From: Cerioporus squamosus | Lineage: Eukaryota > Basidiomycota > Agaricomycetes > Polyporales > Polyporaceae | Reading direction: 5' to 3' | Assembly (NCBI GenBank): GCA_022592435.1 | Contig: JABYQS010000179.1 | Span: 1 to 64,000, forward strand | Length of the DNA: 64,000 nucleotides | Part shown: positions 10,903 to 22,902 of the stretch, in pieces | Layout of the letters: the number at the start of each line of letters is the position of its first letter | How positions within the stretch are numbered: the first letter of the stretch is position 1 | Notes under the pieces: generated by a model | What the model was told of the DNA's origin: nothing | Seen by the model: the letters and a program-made list of their open reading frames with translations, nothing else | Database searches by the model: none | Position numbers and translations under genes: made by a program

Positions 10903-11550
10903 GGCCGTCAAGAAGTGTGTACACGAAGCCTGTTGGCTGCCACTCTGAGCTCGGCCTGAGGCAGTACTGCGCACGCAATCGCGCGGCGAGCACGGATCTG
11001 TCGGTCATGGAAGAGAGGCTAGATCCCGACCGGACTTCCCTCAATGCCGCTAAGTGTATACGTTTACCAATCGCCGCGTCGTCCATTTCATGGTGTTCAC
11101 ATTTGGTTCACATAGCTGACTTCCTGCCTCACAGCGCAGCATGCACAATATAGGTCGTCAAGTGGGGAGGCTGTGACTCGAAGCATTGACGTGAAAGAGA
11201 AGGTGGTCGTGGTTCTTCCACCGTCTGAGACCGGTCGAACTCGAAGAACCACCTACTGAGGTGGTGAGATAGACTCCGTGGGCGTTTGTTCATTCGAAAC
11301 GATAACCTCCGCGCAAATCTAAGCCACGAGTTCCTGAGCTTCATTCGGGGAAGGCGAATCCCATGCACCGGCAGCACGGCACATCTTGGCTGGTGGGACA
11401 GGCAAGCACAAGTCTCTGCCCTGCAACCAGGTTCAAGGGCTCCGAAGGTCGGCGGAGTGGTATATCAGAGTACAAGGGTATCAGTACAGCAAAATCGAAG
11501 AGCATACTTGGATAGATGTGGCCACCGCCGTATCTCCGCACAGAACACGG
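10903..11550. other. Intergenic stretch
   Basis: Upstream of the SDR TATA-like element and downstream of the stop of the coiled-coil gene. No coding signal or repeat was recognised. Confidence 0.5.
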
Positions 11551-14041
11551 TTACATGATCTCATCCAGGGTCATGTCATCTCCTAGAGAGGGCAGCTCGG
11601 GCACGCTCGTCAGTCTCGAGCCTGACGTCGACCGCATGGTGGACAACCCTTGGGTCTGGTCCGACACGCGAAGTGCCGACACGGACGAGCCCATGTCAAG
11701 GTCGGACGTAGTGGTGGGCACCCGTGCCACCCTGGTGATAGTCGTGCGCGGTTTGGCGTCGTGCGGAACTGCGACAGACTTGTACATGTCCAGCTCTGCG
11801 CGGAGGTCGTCGTTGTCCGCCAGGACTGCTTCGCGGTCGCGCGTCGAGAGCAAAAGTTTCTGAGTGCACCGCATGAGCGAAGCACCGCGGTCGCCCACCA
11901 TAATTCGACACTCACCTGCTTCGTCTCGTGGAGTTCGCGCCGGATGCGGTCAACATACATGATGCGCTGTGCAGGGTTGTTGTGTCCAAGGATCTCAGCG
12001 TTGAACTTGCTGAGCCGTTGTGCCTCGTCCTCCGCTAACGCGTTCTTCACGACGAGCGCGTCAACTTCGGCGATGAGCACGTTGTACGCCTCTACATATT
12101 TCTCCGCTTCAGCGAGTTCGGTGCTGATTCTAAGAGAGCTTCACGTCAATAGACCTTTTTCCAGCGGAGAGAATGACTTACTGCTCGACTTCAGCATTCA
12201 AGAATTGCTCAGCCTGCTTCGCCTGGCGGAGCGATGCGGCCAATCGCTGGTTGGCCTGCTTCTCTTGCCGCACGGTCTGCTCTGCCTTCTCCACCTCGGC
12301 AAGCGCCTCCATTTGCGTGACCTCCAGTTGCTTCTTGACAGTCTCCAGTCGTACGTTGGACTCCGCCAATGACGCCACAAACTCGGCAAGTTTGGCCTGA
12401 GCCTCCGCGTGTTCGGTCTGCGCTTTCGCCAGAGAATCGCAGAGGTGGGTGCGAGCCGCCTCAGCAGCAGAGACCTCCTTTGTTCGGTGCTCGAGCTGAG
12501 CGCGGACGTCGTCAAGTTCCTTGGTGAGCACGGATGAATGGTACAGCAGGGAGTCCTTCTGGGCACGGTCGAGGGTGCCCCATAGCTCCAGATCAGCGCA
12601 CACGGCCTCGCGAAGCTCCAGGTCAGCAAGACGCCGCTCTTCCTCGATGGCAGCCGCGAGATCCTCCAAATCGGGGGATGCTCGTTCCGCGACAGAGGAG
12701 CTACTTGACGTGTCATGGAGCGCAGAGCGATAGTAGTCCGACTCCTCGCGAGCCTCGCGCAACTCGGTGTTTAGGAACGAGTTCTCTTCCTTCACTTGGC
12801 GAATAAGGCTCGCAAGCTCGAGGACCTGAGCTTCGCTGGTCGCGAGTTTCCTCTCCAGTCGGTTATTACGGAGTTGCAGAGCTGTGGCCTCTTGCTTCAC
12901 GCGTTCGTGCGTGGTCTGCGCAACCGTAGTAGAAGCGAGGCGACCGTACTCATCGGCGACACGAGACAGCATGTTACGGTGCTGCTCGAGCTGCGCAACG
13001 AGGTCCCCTTCAGTGTCCTGCGCGCGACTCTCGAGCTCCTGAAGTGCTTCACGCGTCGTCTTCGCGTCCTGCTCTGCAGCCCGCAGCCGAGTCTCCACGT
13101 CCTGGGCAGCCGCCCGCGCCTCCTGCACCCGCTCATCCGTCTTGGACTTTGTCTCCTGCCAGCGAGCCTCCGCCGCCTCGCGTTTCTTCTGCTCCATCCC
13201 CAGCGCCTTCTCCAGTTCTGCGATCTTCCTGTCCCGCTCGCGCAGCTCCTCCTTCCTCCTCGCCTCTGCCTTGCGTGCTTCAGCGGCGTCGCCCTGCTTC
13301 GCCGCGAGCTGCGTGCGCTCCTGCTCGCTCGCTCTGAGCTTGACGCGGAGCTCGCGCAACTCGCTCTGCTCGGTCGCACTGGTCTTCTTGAGGTCTTGGA
13401 CTCGCGCATCGAGCGCATCGTTCTGTTTCTTGAGCTTGTCGGCTCGCTCGGTCTGCTCAGTGGCGGTTCTTTGTGCGCGGCCAAGCTCGAGCTTCAGTCG
13501 TTCTTGCTCGAGACGGTGCTGGGACGGACCTCGTGGGCACGATGTGCATTGCCGAAGAAGAAAGAGAGGTACTCACGGCTTTCTTCTCCTCAACATGCAC
13601 CCGTTCCAACTCCTCCAGTTTACGTTGTAGGGTAGCTAGTCTGTCTGTGCTAGTCGTGTTCGATGTTCTTGTTGGAGGCCTGTTCTGTCCCTTTGTGACA
13701 TCAGTGTCGTATGCGCCTGGACCTGTCCAAGCGAGTTCAGAGGTCTTTGGTCGGTCCGCTTGTTGACCATGGGGCTCACCGGGCACGTCGGACGGCTTGT
13801 CCTTTTCGAACCGATTCGTGGCCTCCAGGAATGCGCCTCGCTTGTATGCATCATATTCGGGATCTGTGGGACATCATAAGTGAGGTTGTAAAGCATATAG
13901 CAGGGTGTCATACCGTGAGGGTCGTATGCACCAGGTCCTGGGACTTCGGGCGCTGCTCCAGACGTTTAACTTCTCATTCCTCTCGTGCCCTAGTCAGTAC
14001 TAACCTTTAGCGGGCGGGAATCTAGTGCCTCTTGAGAACAT
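11551..14041 (-). CDS. HMMR/RHAMM-like long coiled-coil protein
   Basis: Six exons (14041-14005, 13952-13914, 13863-13577, 13518-12182, 12129-11916, 11859-11551) give 740 aa in frame. The N-terminus begins MFSRGTRFPP and has two PGPGAYD/GPGAYD blocks separated by YKRGAFLEATNRF, like the N-terminal domain of the animal hyaluronan-mediated motility receptor. Residues of about 120-640 are almost unbroken heptad coiled coil rich in Glu, Ala, Arg and Leu. Near residue 600, ILGHNNPAQRIMYV followed by a basic helix resembles the conserved C-terminal HMMR motif, whose animal version binds microtubule or centrosomal partners. The tail is Ser/Thr-rich. I infer a spindle, spindle-pole or cytoskeletal role; ligand binding at a cell surface is not implied. 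The similarity is recalled from family knowledge, not computed. Confidence 0.75.
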
Positions 14042-14525
14042 AGTCTGTCGTCGCGTCGTGAGCAGTTGTCGTCGTAGGTCGGAGCACAGGAATCGCGGGG
14101 TGGCTGGGTGGTGGCACTGGCTGAGGTTGAAATCGAACCGAACGGCGCGGTCGCGTCGCGCGTCACCTCCGTGTACACGTGACCGAGTTGCTCGCCGCAC
14201 TGTCTTAGAGGAGAGCAAACAGACTCTTAGGTCCAGAAAGAAGAGCAGACACGATGAGTATGATATATTGTTGTACATGTTCAGAAGGGACAGGTTACAA
14301 TGAAAGATACAAACAGCTGCCATTCCTGCCACTACCTCAGGATGCTGCCTTCCGCTGCTTGACGAACAATGGGTGTCCGACGGGGTTGTCGTGATCTTCA
14401 CCAGACCCGGACATTCAGTGAGATGAAGGATAGGTTTATCACAGCGATCAATCCCCGTTGAGCTCAGGCAGCAGGAGCCCTTGCCGACACGCCGACCGAG
14501 AGACGTTCTGCACGCAGCAGAAAAG
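14042..14525. other. Upstream region of the coiled-coil gene
   Basis: Lies between two minus-strand genes. Presumed promoter of the coiled-coil gene and 3' flank of the F-box-type gene. No clear element was seen. Confidence 0.4.
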
Positions 14526-17121
14526 CTAGAATGTCGCAAAAAAGGCCGCGCCTGCTTCCACCTGCGTCTTCTCCGAGGATTTCGCACACTTGGAGAAGAG
14601 TGGCGAATACATCCACACGGTGACTGGCACCGGCTGGAGGTACCAATCGACGTCCTTCTCCGGTTCGAGGATGTCATGGCTGAGAACAAGCGAATGGGTT
14701 CTGGTTAGTGGCCTAGAACGAACAGCGAGACTCCAAGGGCACGCACCGCTGCGACATGTGCTGCTTCACCTCGTACACAGTGCGACTTTCGGCCCAGCAC
14801 CACGTGCAGCGTATCGTCTGGTTCTGGTACCGCCCGTTCTCGCAGTCTTGCTTCAGGACGGCCACTTCGACTGCTCTGGCTTGGGCGGCATACTCTTCTG
14901 GCACACGTTCCCAGAAACCTCGAAGCTGATCTTCCTCCGCTTGCCAGGAGGGGCGATGATTCTGATCATGCTTTATCTGTCGAAGAGAGAACAGGCATGA
15001 ATGTCAATGCGGCGCGCGTTATGAGAACGAACCCCACTTACCGCAGTTCTCCAACTGTGGATCTCCTGTTTTGCCAGCGTCGCGCACAAACGACACCGCA
15101 ACCTGGCCTCACAGGCGTCCATCTCGGCGACCGTCGCCGTGTCAGGGTTCAACCCACAGGCCTCGACCACCTCACGCCTCACCGCGAATTTCGTTGGCAC
15201 GGACATCGTCTTGATGTTCAGATAGAGCTTCTCCGCGCTCGGGTTGTAGTAGCTGCAGCTGACAGCGCTAACCGCACGTTCGTAGGGGTCTGAGCAAGCC
15301 GTCCTTGTTGTCTGTCTCAGACAACCATGGTGCAGGATTTGCGGGAATTGCAGGTTGCTTGCGTGGGATGGAGAACAGTAGGAGCATTTGAATGCGACGA
15401 TCGCAAGGTCGAGGACTTCTGGTGCGCGGGCTCCATCGGAGTCGCCGAGAGCTGCACGCGCGAGAGAGCGATACTCGGTCTTCCGTTCCTCCATCCATTG
15501 TGCAGTGACAGTAGGAATGATGTCCGCAAGCTTGCTGATGATCGATTCTTTCGTGGCATCCTCGGATGAATCTGCGAGAATTGCGCGAACTTCGGAGAAT
15601 AGCGCGCAGTCAGGGACACTCGCATACGTGACAGGCTCGTTTCCTCTGTCGAGCAACCACTGGGAATGCACGTATTCGAAGAGGACGGTCTTGAGGAACG
15701 GTAGGCGATCTTGTATCCTGGCGGTGTATTCGGCCTCGAGTCGCTCCGCTCGGACCTTTTCCATGTATTCCAGAACTGCGTCGCGGATGGACTTCCACCC
15801 TGCAAGACACGTCATACATCGGCGGTACACCAAGCGGCAGAATGTGATAGACACACCTCTCTCGGTCAATTTGGCGGGGCGGTTGACGCCGTCGAGCGAG
15901 ACAAGCCCACCGATGGCTACTTCACTCATTTTCTCGACCTCTTCATCCCATCCTTCCTCACGTAATTTCTCCAGGACGCTGTACAGAGTATGAGCGCACG
16001 CAGATGTCAGTATGCGAGATGCCTTACGCGTCGACTCGCTCGGCCTTAAGGGCATTCTGCTCCGCTATCTGGTCCCTTTTGACCCCTGCGTGCCACTGTT
16101 CAAGTGCGTTGGCCATCTGAAACAAAGGTAAGTGCGTGCTCAGGCGTACACAACAGAATCATACCTTGCGACGTTGTTCGACACTCGCCAGCCGCCCCTC
16201 AACGAACCTCTTCCTGTCCTCAGGCTTTGAATCGCGCAACGCGTCCCATCGCTTAGTGAGCTCGTCCAGTTCCGGCCTGTGGTAGTACTTCCTGTAATAC
16301 CGGCCCCGTCCGGACCTGTAATCATGAGGTCAGTGGGTCACTATCGGCAAGAAAGTCGGTCAGTCGGCGTACCCCTTCAGTTCCATCCAATTCAGGAGTG
16401 CATCCTCATCAGGGACCAGGGAACGAAACTCGTTCCCGATACTCATTGGTGTTGGGTTCGGGTATTGTACCAGCCTGTTGAGGTATTCCAGACATGTGAG
16501 GCACCGCGGCGCTATCATGAAGCCAATCAAGTACTTACCAACGGCTCTTGCACGAACTGCAGTATCGAGCCAAGAATACCCAGTATATAGAAACGTGAGC
16601 CCCGCCCTTGAAGCATCCCTGCGATTTCGTGACGTCGTTATGTGGCGGCAGGAGATATTGAAACGTAACCACCCACATGACATTGGTTGAAGAACAGGAA
16701 ATTGGCGTACGCCGGCTCGCTGACGTCGGTCGGAGGGTCTGGCAGACCTTCAACTTGTTTCCGTGACTCCTTCCAGAACGATATCGCATTGCGACTCATG
16801 AGAAAGTCTCGGAACTCCCGAGTGGTGCGCGCGAGGCTCAGAAGATCGCGTGGGTGTATGAAGCCGAATATCTACGGATCCAGTTAGCAGTGCGTTTCGC
16901 ATCGCACGCGGAAAAGGTGGTATGCTTACCTCGATCAGCACGTCAAGGGGCAGGTTCGGCATGCTTTCGAGCCCGCCTCGTTTGCCGCGGAGGTTACGGT
17001 CGCGTCGCGCCACTGTGCCGCCACTTCGCGACTTCTCCGTCTTGGAGCTTCCGGCTTGAGTACTTGCAGTGCTCTCCTCATCTTTGGGTCGAGTGGTCTT
17101 GGTCTTCTTCTTCGGCGGCAT
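14526..17121 (-). CDS. F-box-type protein with a C2H2-like finger (copy 1)
   Basis: Ten exons (17121-16930, 16871-16677, 16618-16539, 16474-16373, 16315-16165, 16116-16028, 15978-15857, 15799-15042, 14976-14747, 14679-14526) join in frame to 690 aa. After a basic, nuclear-localisation-like leader (MPPKKKTKTT), residues of about 55-130 form a basidiomycete F-box-like helical domain with LPLDVLIE and IHPRDLLSLARTTREFRDFL. Such proteins usually link substrates to SCF ubiquitin ligases. A cysteine pair YCSSCK follows. The middle is charged and helical. Near the C-terminus IRCTWCW with HMSQRH spaced behind it resembles a C2H2 zinc finger. Substrate unknown. A damaged paralogue with matching intron positions lies at 32911-34715. 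The short fourth exon is the least certain part of the model. Confidence 0.75.
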
Positions 17122-18673
17122 GGTGCTCTCAACGTTCACGAGTTAGGACGTCGTCGTGGTTCGGGAGAAGGTTCGAGCGCTAACGTCGACTCCGGAGCCG
17201 CGCTGCCACAACTTGTTGATCCCTTTCCATTTTGGGATACGCCGCTGCCACTTCAGGCAACCCGACTACGGAGTCACTTGGATCTAATCTAGATCGCGGC
17301 AACTTCGAGGCGCGATTCCTACTAGTACTCAGTAAACCACATACAGTAGGTGACTTCGTAAGCTACTGCATGCCTGCTCATAGTGCTAGATACTATCTAT
17401 GTCTAAGCAGATTGACACTGTGATCCTATGTCTCCAGAAGTGCTCGACCAGTATCCATCGGCGACCTCGTACGTTCAGCATCCTCGCGGAGGGTCCCCGA
17501 GAAAATTCCAATAGTGTATTTGTGACTCTGGAACAGGTGGTAGATGTATACGCGCACACAATTGTAGGTCACTGCAGAGAACGTATCCTTTCCCACCGGT
17601 ACAAATTAGTGGGTAAACTAGAAGAAATAAACTAACTTCAGAACACTTCACTGACTCGAACCAATAGTGTATGCCTGTCCAGCCTCAGGAGGGGCTCCTA
17701 CGACCTTTCCTTGTCGGGGATAGGTGCGAATAACACAAGTTCAGCACCCTTTTGGCCGACGACAGGGCTTGGCTTTACACTTACCATTTCCATAACATTT
17801 CCTGGACAGGGAAACGGTGGTGACGCCTTTCCAGTGGATGGTGCTCTGCAATTCACCGGCTCGAATTCGCCAGAATCACTTCCTGCAGAGCAGATCTCAG
17901 AACGCAAATCCTCCCTGCCACATGCAGTCAGCTGAAATTCACAGATTGAAATGCGCTTCAGCATTGGTGCCTGAAAGGATGACTGACTTGAATGCATCGC
18001 GGTTGGTACAGCGCGGATGGCGGGCATTATGACGCCGTCAATAAAGCTCGCCTCGGTGTTAAAGGCGATAGTTACGATTCATCTACTCGGGGTGGTGGTA
18101 CTACTAGAGTGCCGCCTCAGTGAGGTATCTAAGTCGGCACTGATAAGTACATGAGCTCCTCACACTCGGCGTCCAGTCGTGTCGACAAACCACAAGAACT
18201 ATGATAGACAGCTGTGTCAAAAGTAGACCAGTCGACTTCGAACGACATACCCGCTCTTCGGCGGAGTGATTTCAGTCCCCCTGTCCTCGCAAACACGGCA
18301 GGACCATTCATCGGTGTGAGGACGACCTATCTGTCTGGACATACTGTAATATGTCAGTCAGAACTCTAGCATGTCCTGCGACCGGCATAACGAACACGGC
18401 TAGTAACCGGTGCCAAGCTGTGGAAATACCCTCGTTGACCGCCAGTAGTCAGTCAACATCGAATCGTCCCGAGTCGTATACGCGGTACTTGTTCATTATT
18501 CTAGCACTTGAAGGTATTGTCTTGGTGCACGTGCAACTCGAATGATTCCTGCTCGCCACAGTCCTGCTCGGACGTCTCGGACGACCACGGTGACGCAGAC
18601 TGAGGCAGACGGTTCGGAGGATAGTTTAGCATTGCGGGGTAAGACGCCGAGGCAGCCAATAGGGGCGCTCGAA
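17122..18673. other. Long intergenic stretch
   Basis: About 1.55 kb without a credible gene. Short open frames (for example on the minus strand at 17698-18027) have no splice support or family resemblance. No tRNA or tandem repeat was recognised. Confidence 0.5.
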
Positions 18674-18695
18674 ATTAGTCACGACTAATCACGTG
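18674..18695. promoter_or_regulatory. Palindrome plus E-box upstream of CCP1
   Basis: ATTAGTC-AC-GACTAAT is a perfect 7+7 inverted repeat at 18674-18689, followed directly by CACGTG at 18690-18695, about 140 bp before the CCP1 start. The half-site TTAGTCA resembles sites known for fungal AP-1 (Yap1/Pap1) factors that drive oxidative-stress genes. Function is inferred. Confidence 0.4.
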
Positions 18696-18833
18696 TGGTG
18701 AATAAGAGGGCCAGAAGCGCCGGGCGAGAGCGGGGCAAAAGCTGGCGAGGCGTGCGCGCAAGAGCTCGCAACAACGACCCGCTCCTTTCCTCGACTCCTC
18801 CTCGACTCTGCTCTACTCCGTTAGCACACAGAC

Positions 18834-20401
18834 ATGTCTTTCGCAGCACTCAGAGCCTCTGCCCGCGTGTGAACGTCGTGGCCCCCTCCGCCCGCGTCTC
18901 GCGCGGTCTCTTGCGCAACCCCGCGTTCCGCAAGTACTCGACCGAGACTCCCCAGGGCTCGGCTCCCAAGAGCACCAACAACCTCCTTATCGGCGGTGTC
19001 GCTGCAGCGGCCATCGGTGGTGTCGCCTTCTGGGTGTACACCTCCAATTCCGACTCTGCAAGGAGGCCGGGACCGCGCTCAAGTCAGGAGCACAGGCTGC
19101 TAAGGTCGCCACCAACTTCGTCCCAACCAAGGAGGACTACCAGAAGGTGCGCGCAGTCCGACTGCACTGGCCAATAGGCCTTGACGTTAACGGCAAACCA
19201 TATAGGTTTACAACCGAATTGCTGAGATCCTCGACACCGCTGCTGATAAGGGATACGACGGTGCGTGTTCATTCTTAACCTGCAAGGCGCATATGTCAGT
19301 ATTCATCTCTGGCCTCTCGCAGACGGCTCCTATGGTCCAGTCCTTCTCCGCCTTGCGTGGCATGCGTCTGGAACGTACGATAAGGAGACCAACACCGGTG
19401 GCAGGTAAGCGTGTCCATCCCACGCCTCCTGTCCGGTTTCTCGTCCCCGCTGACATCGGTCTCCGTTCCCTTCCCGACCCTGTGCGCGCATCTGCCTGCG
19501 TCTCCTGTGCAAACGTGCAGCAACTACGCCACCATGCGCTTCGAGCCCGAGGCTAAGCACGGTGCCAACAACGGCCTCAACATTGCTCGTGACCTCCTCG
19601 AGCCCCTCAAGCAGGAGTTCCCCTGGATCTCCTACGGTGATCTCTGGACCCTGGCCGGTGTAGCTGCCGTCCAGGAGCTCGGCGGTCCCAAGATCCCCTG
19701 GCGTCCTGGCCGCATTGACGGCTTCGCGTCTCAGTGCACACCCGACGGCCGTCTCCCGGACGCCTCTCAGGGTGCTGACCACGTCCGCAACGTATGTCCC
19801 TTTGTTATCGCATGAACCGAATTGAACCGACTAATCATGTCTGCATCGCAGATCTTCTACCGCATGGGGTACGTTCTACCGCTCAGCCTGTCTGTAGTGC
19901 ATTGATGCTGACCGAAGACTCGCAGCTTCAACGACCAGGAGATTGTTGCTCTCATCGGCGCGCACGCGCTCGGACGCTGCCACAGTGACCGCTCGGGCTT
20001 CGAGGGCCCCTGGACTTTCTCGCCCACGAGCGTGACGAACGAGTTCTACAAGCTCCTGCTCAACGAGAAGTGGGTCTGGAAGAAGTGGAACGGCCCCAAG
20101 CAGCTCGAGGACAAGAAGACGCACTCGCTCATGATGCTGCCCACCGACTACGTCCTCACCCAGGACAAGTCGTTCAAGAAGTGGGTCAAGGCGTACGCAG
20201 ACGACGAGGAGCTCTGGTTCAAGGAGTACGTTGACGACTCATCTGTCTTCCCTTGTGTTTGTGTGGGCGCGCTGACGCGTGTTGTTGCGTAGCTTCTCTG
20301 CTGCCCTTTCTCGCCTCTTCGAGCTCGGTGTGCCTACGCAGCAGTTCGTCGCCTCGGAGCCGTGGATCATGAAGAACTCGGACGAGAAGGACGAGAACTG
20401 A
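18834..20401 (+). CDS. CCP1: Mitochondrial cytochrome c peroxidase
   Basis: Haem peroxidase (class I) that reduces hydrogen peroxide with electrons from cytochrome c in the mitochondrial intermembrane space. Later exons are 19206-19260, 19323-19404, 19521-19791, 19852-19868, 19926-20225 and 20293-20401. Signatures: distal-site [37 protein letters not shown], and proximal histidine GAHALGRCH; the C-terminus is typical of the family. The N-terminus has a presequence ([14 protein letters not shown]) and a Gly/Ala-rich membrane anchor ([18 protein letters not shown]). As written, the frame slips twice: near 18866 after [11 protein letters not shown] and near 19059 before the segment starting [10 protein letters not shown], each consistent with one missing base. 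A 68-bp intron at 18867-18934 could bypass the first slip but would remove the presequence. The rest is intact, so sequence error is likelier than decay. Confidence 0.9.
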
Positions 20402-21585
20402 GCGTGCGCGCTGCATGAGAGGCCGCCTTTACGCTATCCTGACCAAAAGTCCCCGAGTGAACCTAGACCTTATAGAGGTAGAGCATAGATGTTCCTCGGG
20501 ATGGCGTCTAGACGGGTGGGCTCCTAGATGGGTGGGCTCCTGATAGAAGGACGGGTGACGAGGACGTGGACGGGGAGTGAGGACGAAGGTCGAGTTGAAG
20601 TGGAGGGCCGACAAGGTTGCATGGAAGAGGGAAGAGGGGGATCTAGGGAGGGGAAGTGTCTTATTCATGGTCTGCTGTCTTGTTCTATTATCTGCTCGCT
20701 CGCTGCTGTTACATGTTACTCTGTCACCAGGCTCACACATCTGCTACGCACTACTGTTACACTCCCTTCTTGCCCTTGCGCTGACCAATGGCCGTGGCGG
20801 AAAGTCTCCGCTGGGTCGGCTTCGTGGCTTCGATGTGCCGCAGCGGGTCACACAGGTGTCCTGAGACTGAATGGGACGGTGCGCCTTGGAGTTTGCGACA
20901 TCAGCAGGTGCTCTTTGGCGTGGGTCGGTTATGGATGGGCGTTCCCAAGGAGCTCGATGTGCAGCTGGTTCGAAGGTGCAACAACTAGGCTCGTCGCTCT
21001 CCATACTAGTACATCGAGGACAGAGTGAGTCTTAACATACCGAACGGCGTCAGGGTTGGAAACGCACGAAAACAAATGAGACTTCTTCTAGAGGCAGTGA
21101 GGCACGAACCTGTAAGTAGGTTGAGCACGGTGACCAGCTGATGTCCACGGTGGATCCGGGACGCTGACAACATCTTGACATCGCGAAGGTCAGGTCAATT
21201 GGTCGTTCCGGTCTCGCTGGCAATCATACTGGTTATTTGTATGTCCTGAGCTGTTGTCAGTTGTGAGCTGCACGACATGGGCGAGCTGGACTGATCCATG
21301 GGTGCACTAGTAATGCGCAAGAGCACCGATGAGCATCATGGAAACGGATTGCTCAGCAAGAGTAGGACATCTCGGACTCATGAGAACCACCAGGTTTGTA
21401 TCGTATGGAGGTCCACACCATACAGCGATGGGGCGTGATAGCCGAGTAGAGGCGTTTGACGGTTTCAGACGGGCAGCGGGGCTCGAACGCAGGAGAGGTA
21501 TACGTGGTCGCATTCTGCATTTTCCCTCATGCCATTCATGGTACATCTGGACGTCTCAAGCACAATTGCGCTAAAGCATGACGGC
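20402..21585. other. Intergenic stretch between convergent genes
   Basis: About 1.2 kb between the stops of CCP1 and the FKBP gene. A direct repeat GATGGGTGGGCTCCT-like (20510-20540) is the only small repeat noticed. No gene was recognised. Confidence 0.5.
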
Positions 21586-22256
21586 TCAGAGCTCCTCGCG
21601 CTTACCCTGCGCGTCGAGCTTCACGAGCTCGACATCGAAGACAAGGACGGAGTTGGGAGGGATGACGTTTCCGAATCCACGAGAGCCTTCAGACCGGAGT
21701 TGTGAGTTTAATTAATGGGGTAACAAGAGACAAGGCGGCACGAACCGTATGCCTTGGTGGGAGGGATGGTGAGGGTGCGCTTCTCGCCTTGGCACATGCC
21801 CTGGAGGCCCTCTTCCCATCCTGTGATGACCTGGTGTGCTCCGACTATGTAGTGACGTTCAGCATGGTCCCAAATTGGCAGATACTAGGAGAGACTCACG
21901 GGTCACGGGCAGGGGTTGTCCACGGTCCAAGCTAGAGAGTAGAACTCGGCAAAGGTGAAATACGCGGACTTGGAGAACGCTAGTAGCTACCTCGAGTCGA
22001 ACTTGTTTCCGTTGGACCAGAGCTTCCCAGTCTGAGCAATCACTTAGCACACAGCAAGACAGACATCATGCTGACGAAGCACCAGTCAGATACTCACGTA
22101 GTGAACCGAGAGCCTGTCACCCTTCTGCGCCGTGAGTTTGCAGTCATCCGGGACGAAAGTGCGGTCGATCTTCAGCTCCGTCGGGGCATCCTCAGCAACC
22201 ACAGCGAGGGCGAGCAGAAGGACGGAGAGACAGCTGAGGATGCGCATGAAAAACAT
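21586..22256 (-). CDS. FPR2: Secretory-pathway FKBP-type peptidyl-prolyl isomerase
   Basis: FKBP2-type prolyl isomerase, 143 aa, from five exons (22256-22098, 22031-21991, 21931-21900, 21844-21746, 21686-21586). An N-terminal hydrophobic signal peptide ([19 protein letters not shown]) precedes one FKBP domain. Family positions are kept: LSVHYTGKLW, GNKFDSS, P.TFxLG replaced by [36 protein letters not shown], and [11 protein letters not shown]. The C-terminus is REEL, which fits a variant of the ER-retention signal HDEL/KDEL. It should help protein folding in the ER lumen. Either of two Met codons (22256 or 22247) could start it without changing the signal peptide. Confidence 0.93.
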
Positions 22257-22538
22257 AATCGTAACTCAAGAGGTGCAGGGGCGGGAGTGTCTGGCTGGCG
22301 GGGGCACGTATATGTATCAGCAGCTAAGCCACGGCGCGTCGCGACGCGACACGTCGCCTCCACATCGCGCGCTCGCTATAGCAGCCGTGGGAGAACGCAC
22401 GTGCACTTCCCTCCTCCACGTGCACTCCTTCCTCATTAGGTGCTTAGTCAGAACTGTACAGGCCTCTTCCCGTCGCCAACCTTAATTTCCCTCCCTTTTC
22501 CACCAACCGCCGCCCGCCCGCGTACGACATCAAGAACG
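22257..22538. promoter_or_regulatory. Divergent promoter region of FPR2 and RPL39
   Basis: The two start codons are 282 bp apart on opposite strands. A pyrimidine-rich tract just before RPL39 is typical of ribosomal-protein gene leaders in fungi. Individual factor sites were not identified. Confidence 0.5.
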
Positions 22539-22902
22539 ATGGTATGTCGCCGTTCACCTCGATTCCTGGCTGTGGAGAGATTGGGAGCTGCTCAGAAGTG
22601 CTGATATGATGCTGTTTGCTTTCGTAGCCTTCCCAAAAGACCTTCCGCACGAAGCGCATCCTTGCCAAGGCCTCGCGCCAGAACCGGTGAGTGGTGGCAC
22701 GTTTTTCGGAGGAGGGAGGAGCAAGGGTATTGAGACGTGCGGGCAGCCCCATCCCCCAGTGGTTTCGTCTGAAGTCGGACACCAAGATCCAGGTGCGTTG
22801 AGTCGAACTTGTTCCTCCTGATCCTACTGTCCTCACACGAACCGTCGAACGCAGTACAACGCCAAGCGCCGCCACTGGAGGCGCACGAAGCTCAACATCT
22901 AA
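22539..22902 (+). CDS. RPL39: 60S ribosomal protein eL39
   Basis: Small basic protein of the large ribosomal subunit near the exit tunnel, 51 aa. The start codon is alone in exon 1 (22539-22541), followed by an intron to 22627. Further exons are 22628-22686, 22747-22792 and 22855-22902. The product reads PSQKTFRTKRILAKASRQNR, then IPQWFRLKSDTKIQ and YNAKRRHWRRTKLNI, matching eukaryotic eL39 nearly throughout. Three introns in so short a gene, one directly after ATG, is common for basidiomycete ribosomal-protein genes. Confidence 0.97.

Noticed and set aside
21433..21500. tRNA-like sequence with an A-box-like TAGCCGAGTAG and a CTCGAAC word
   Set aside because: No acceptor pairing and no acceptable anticodon arm could be formed.
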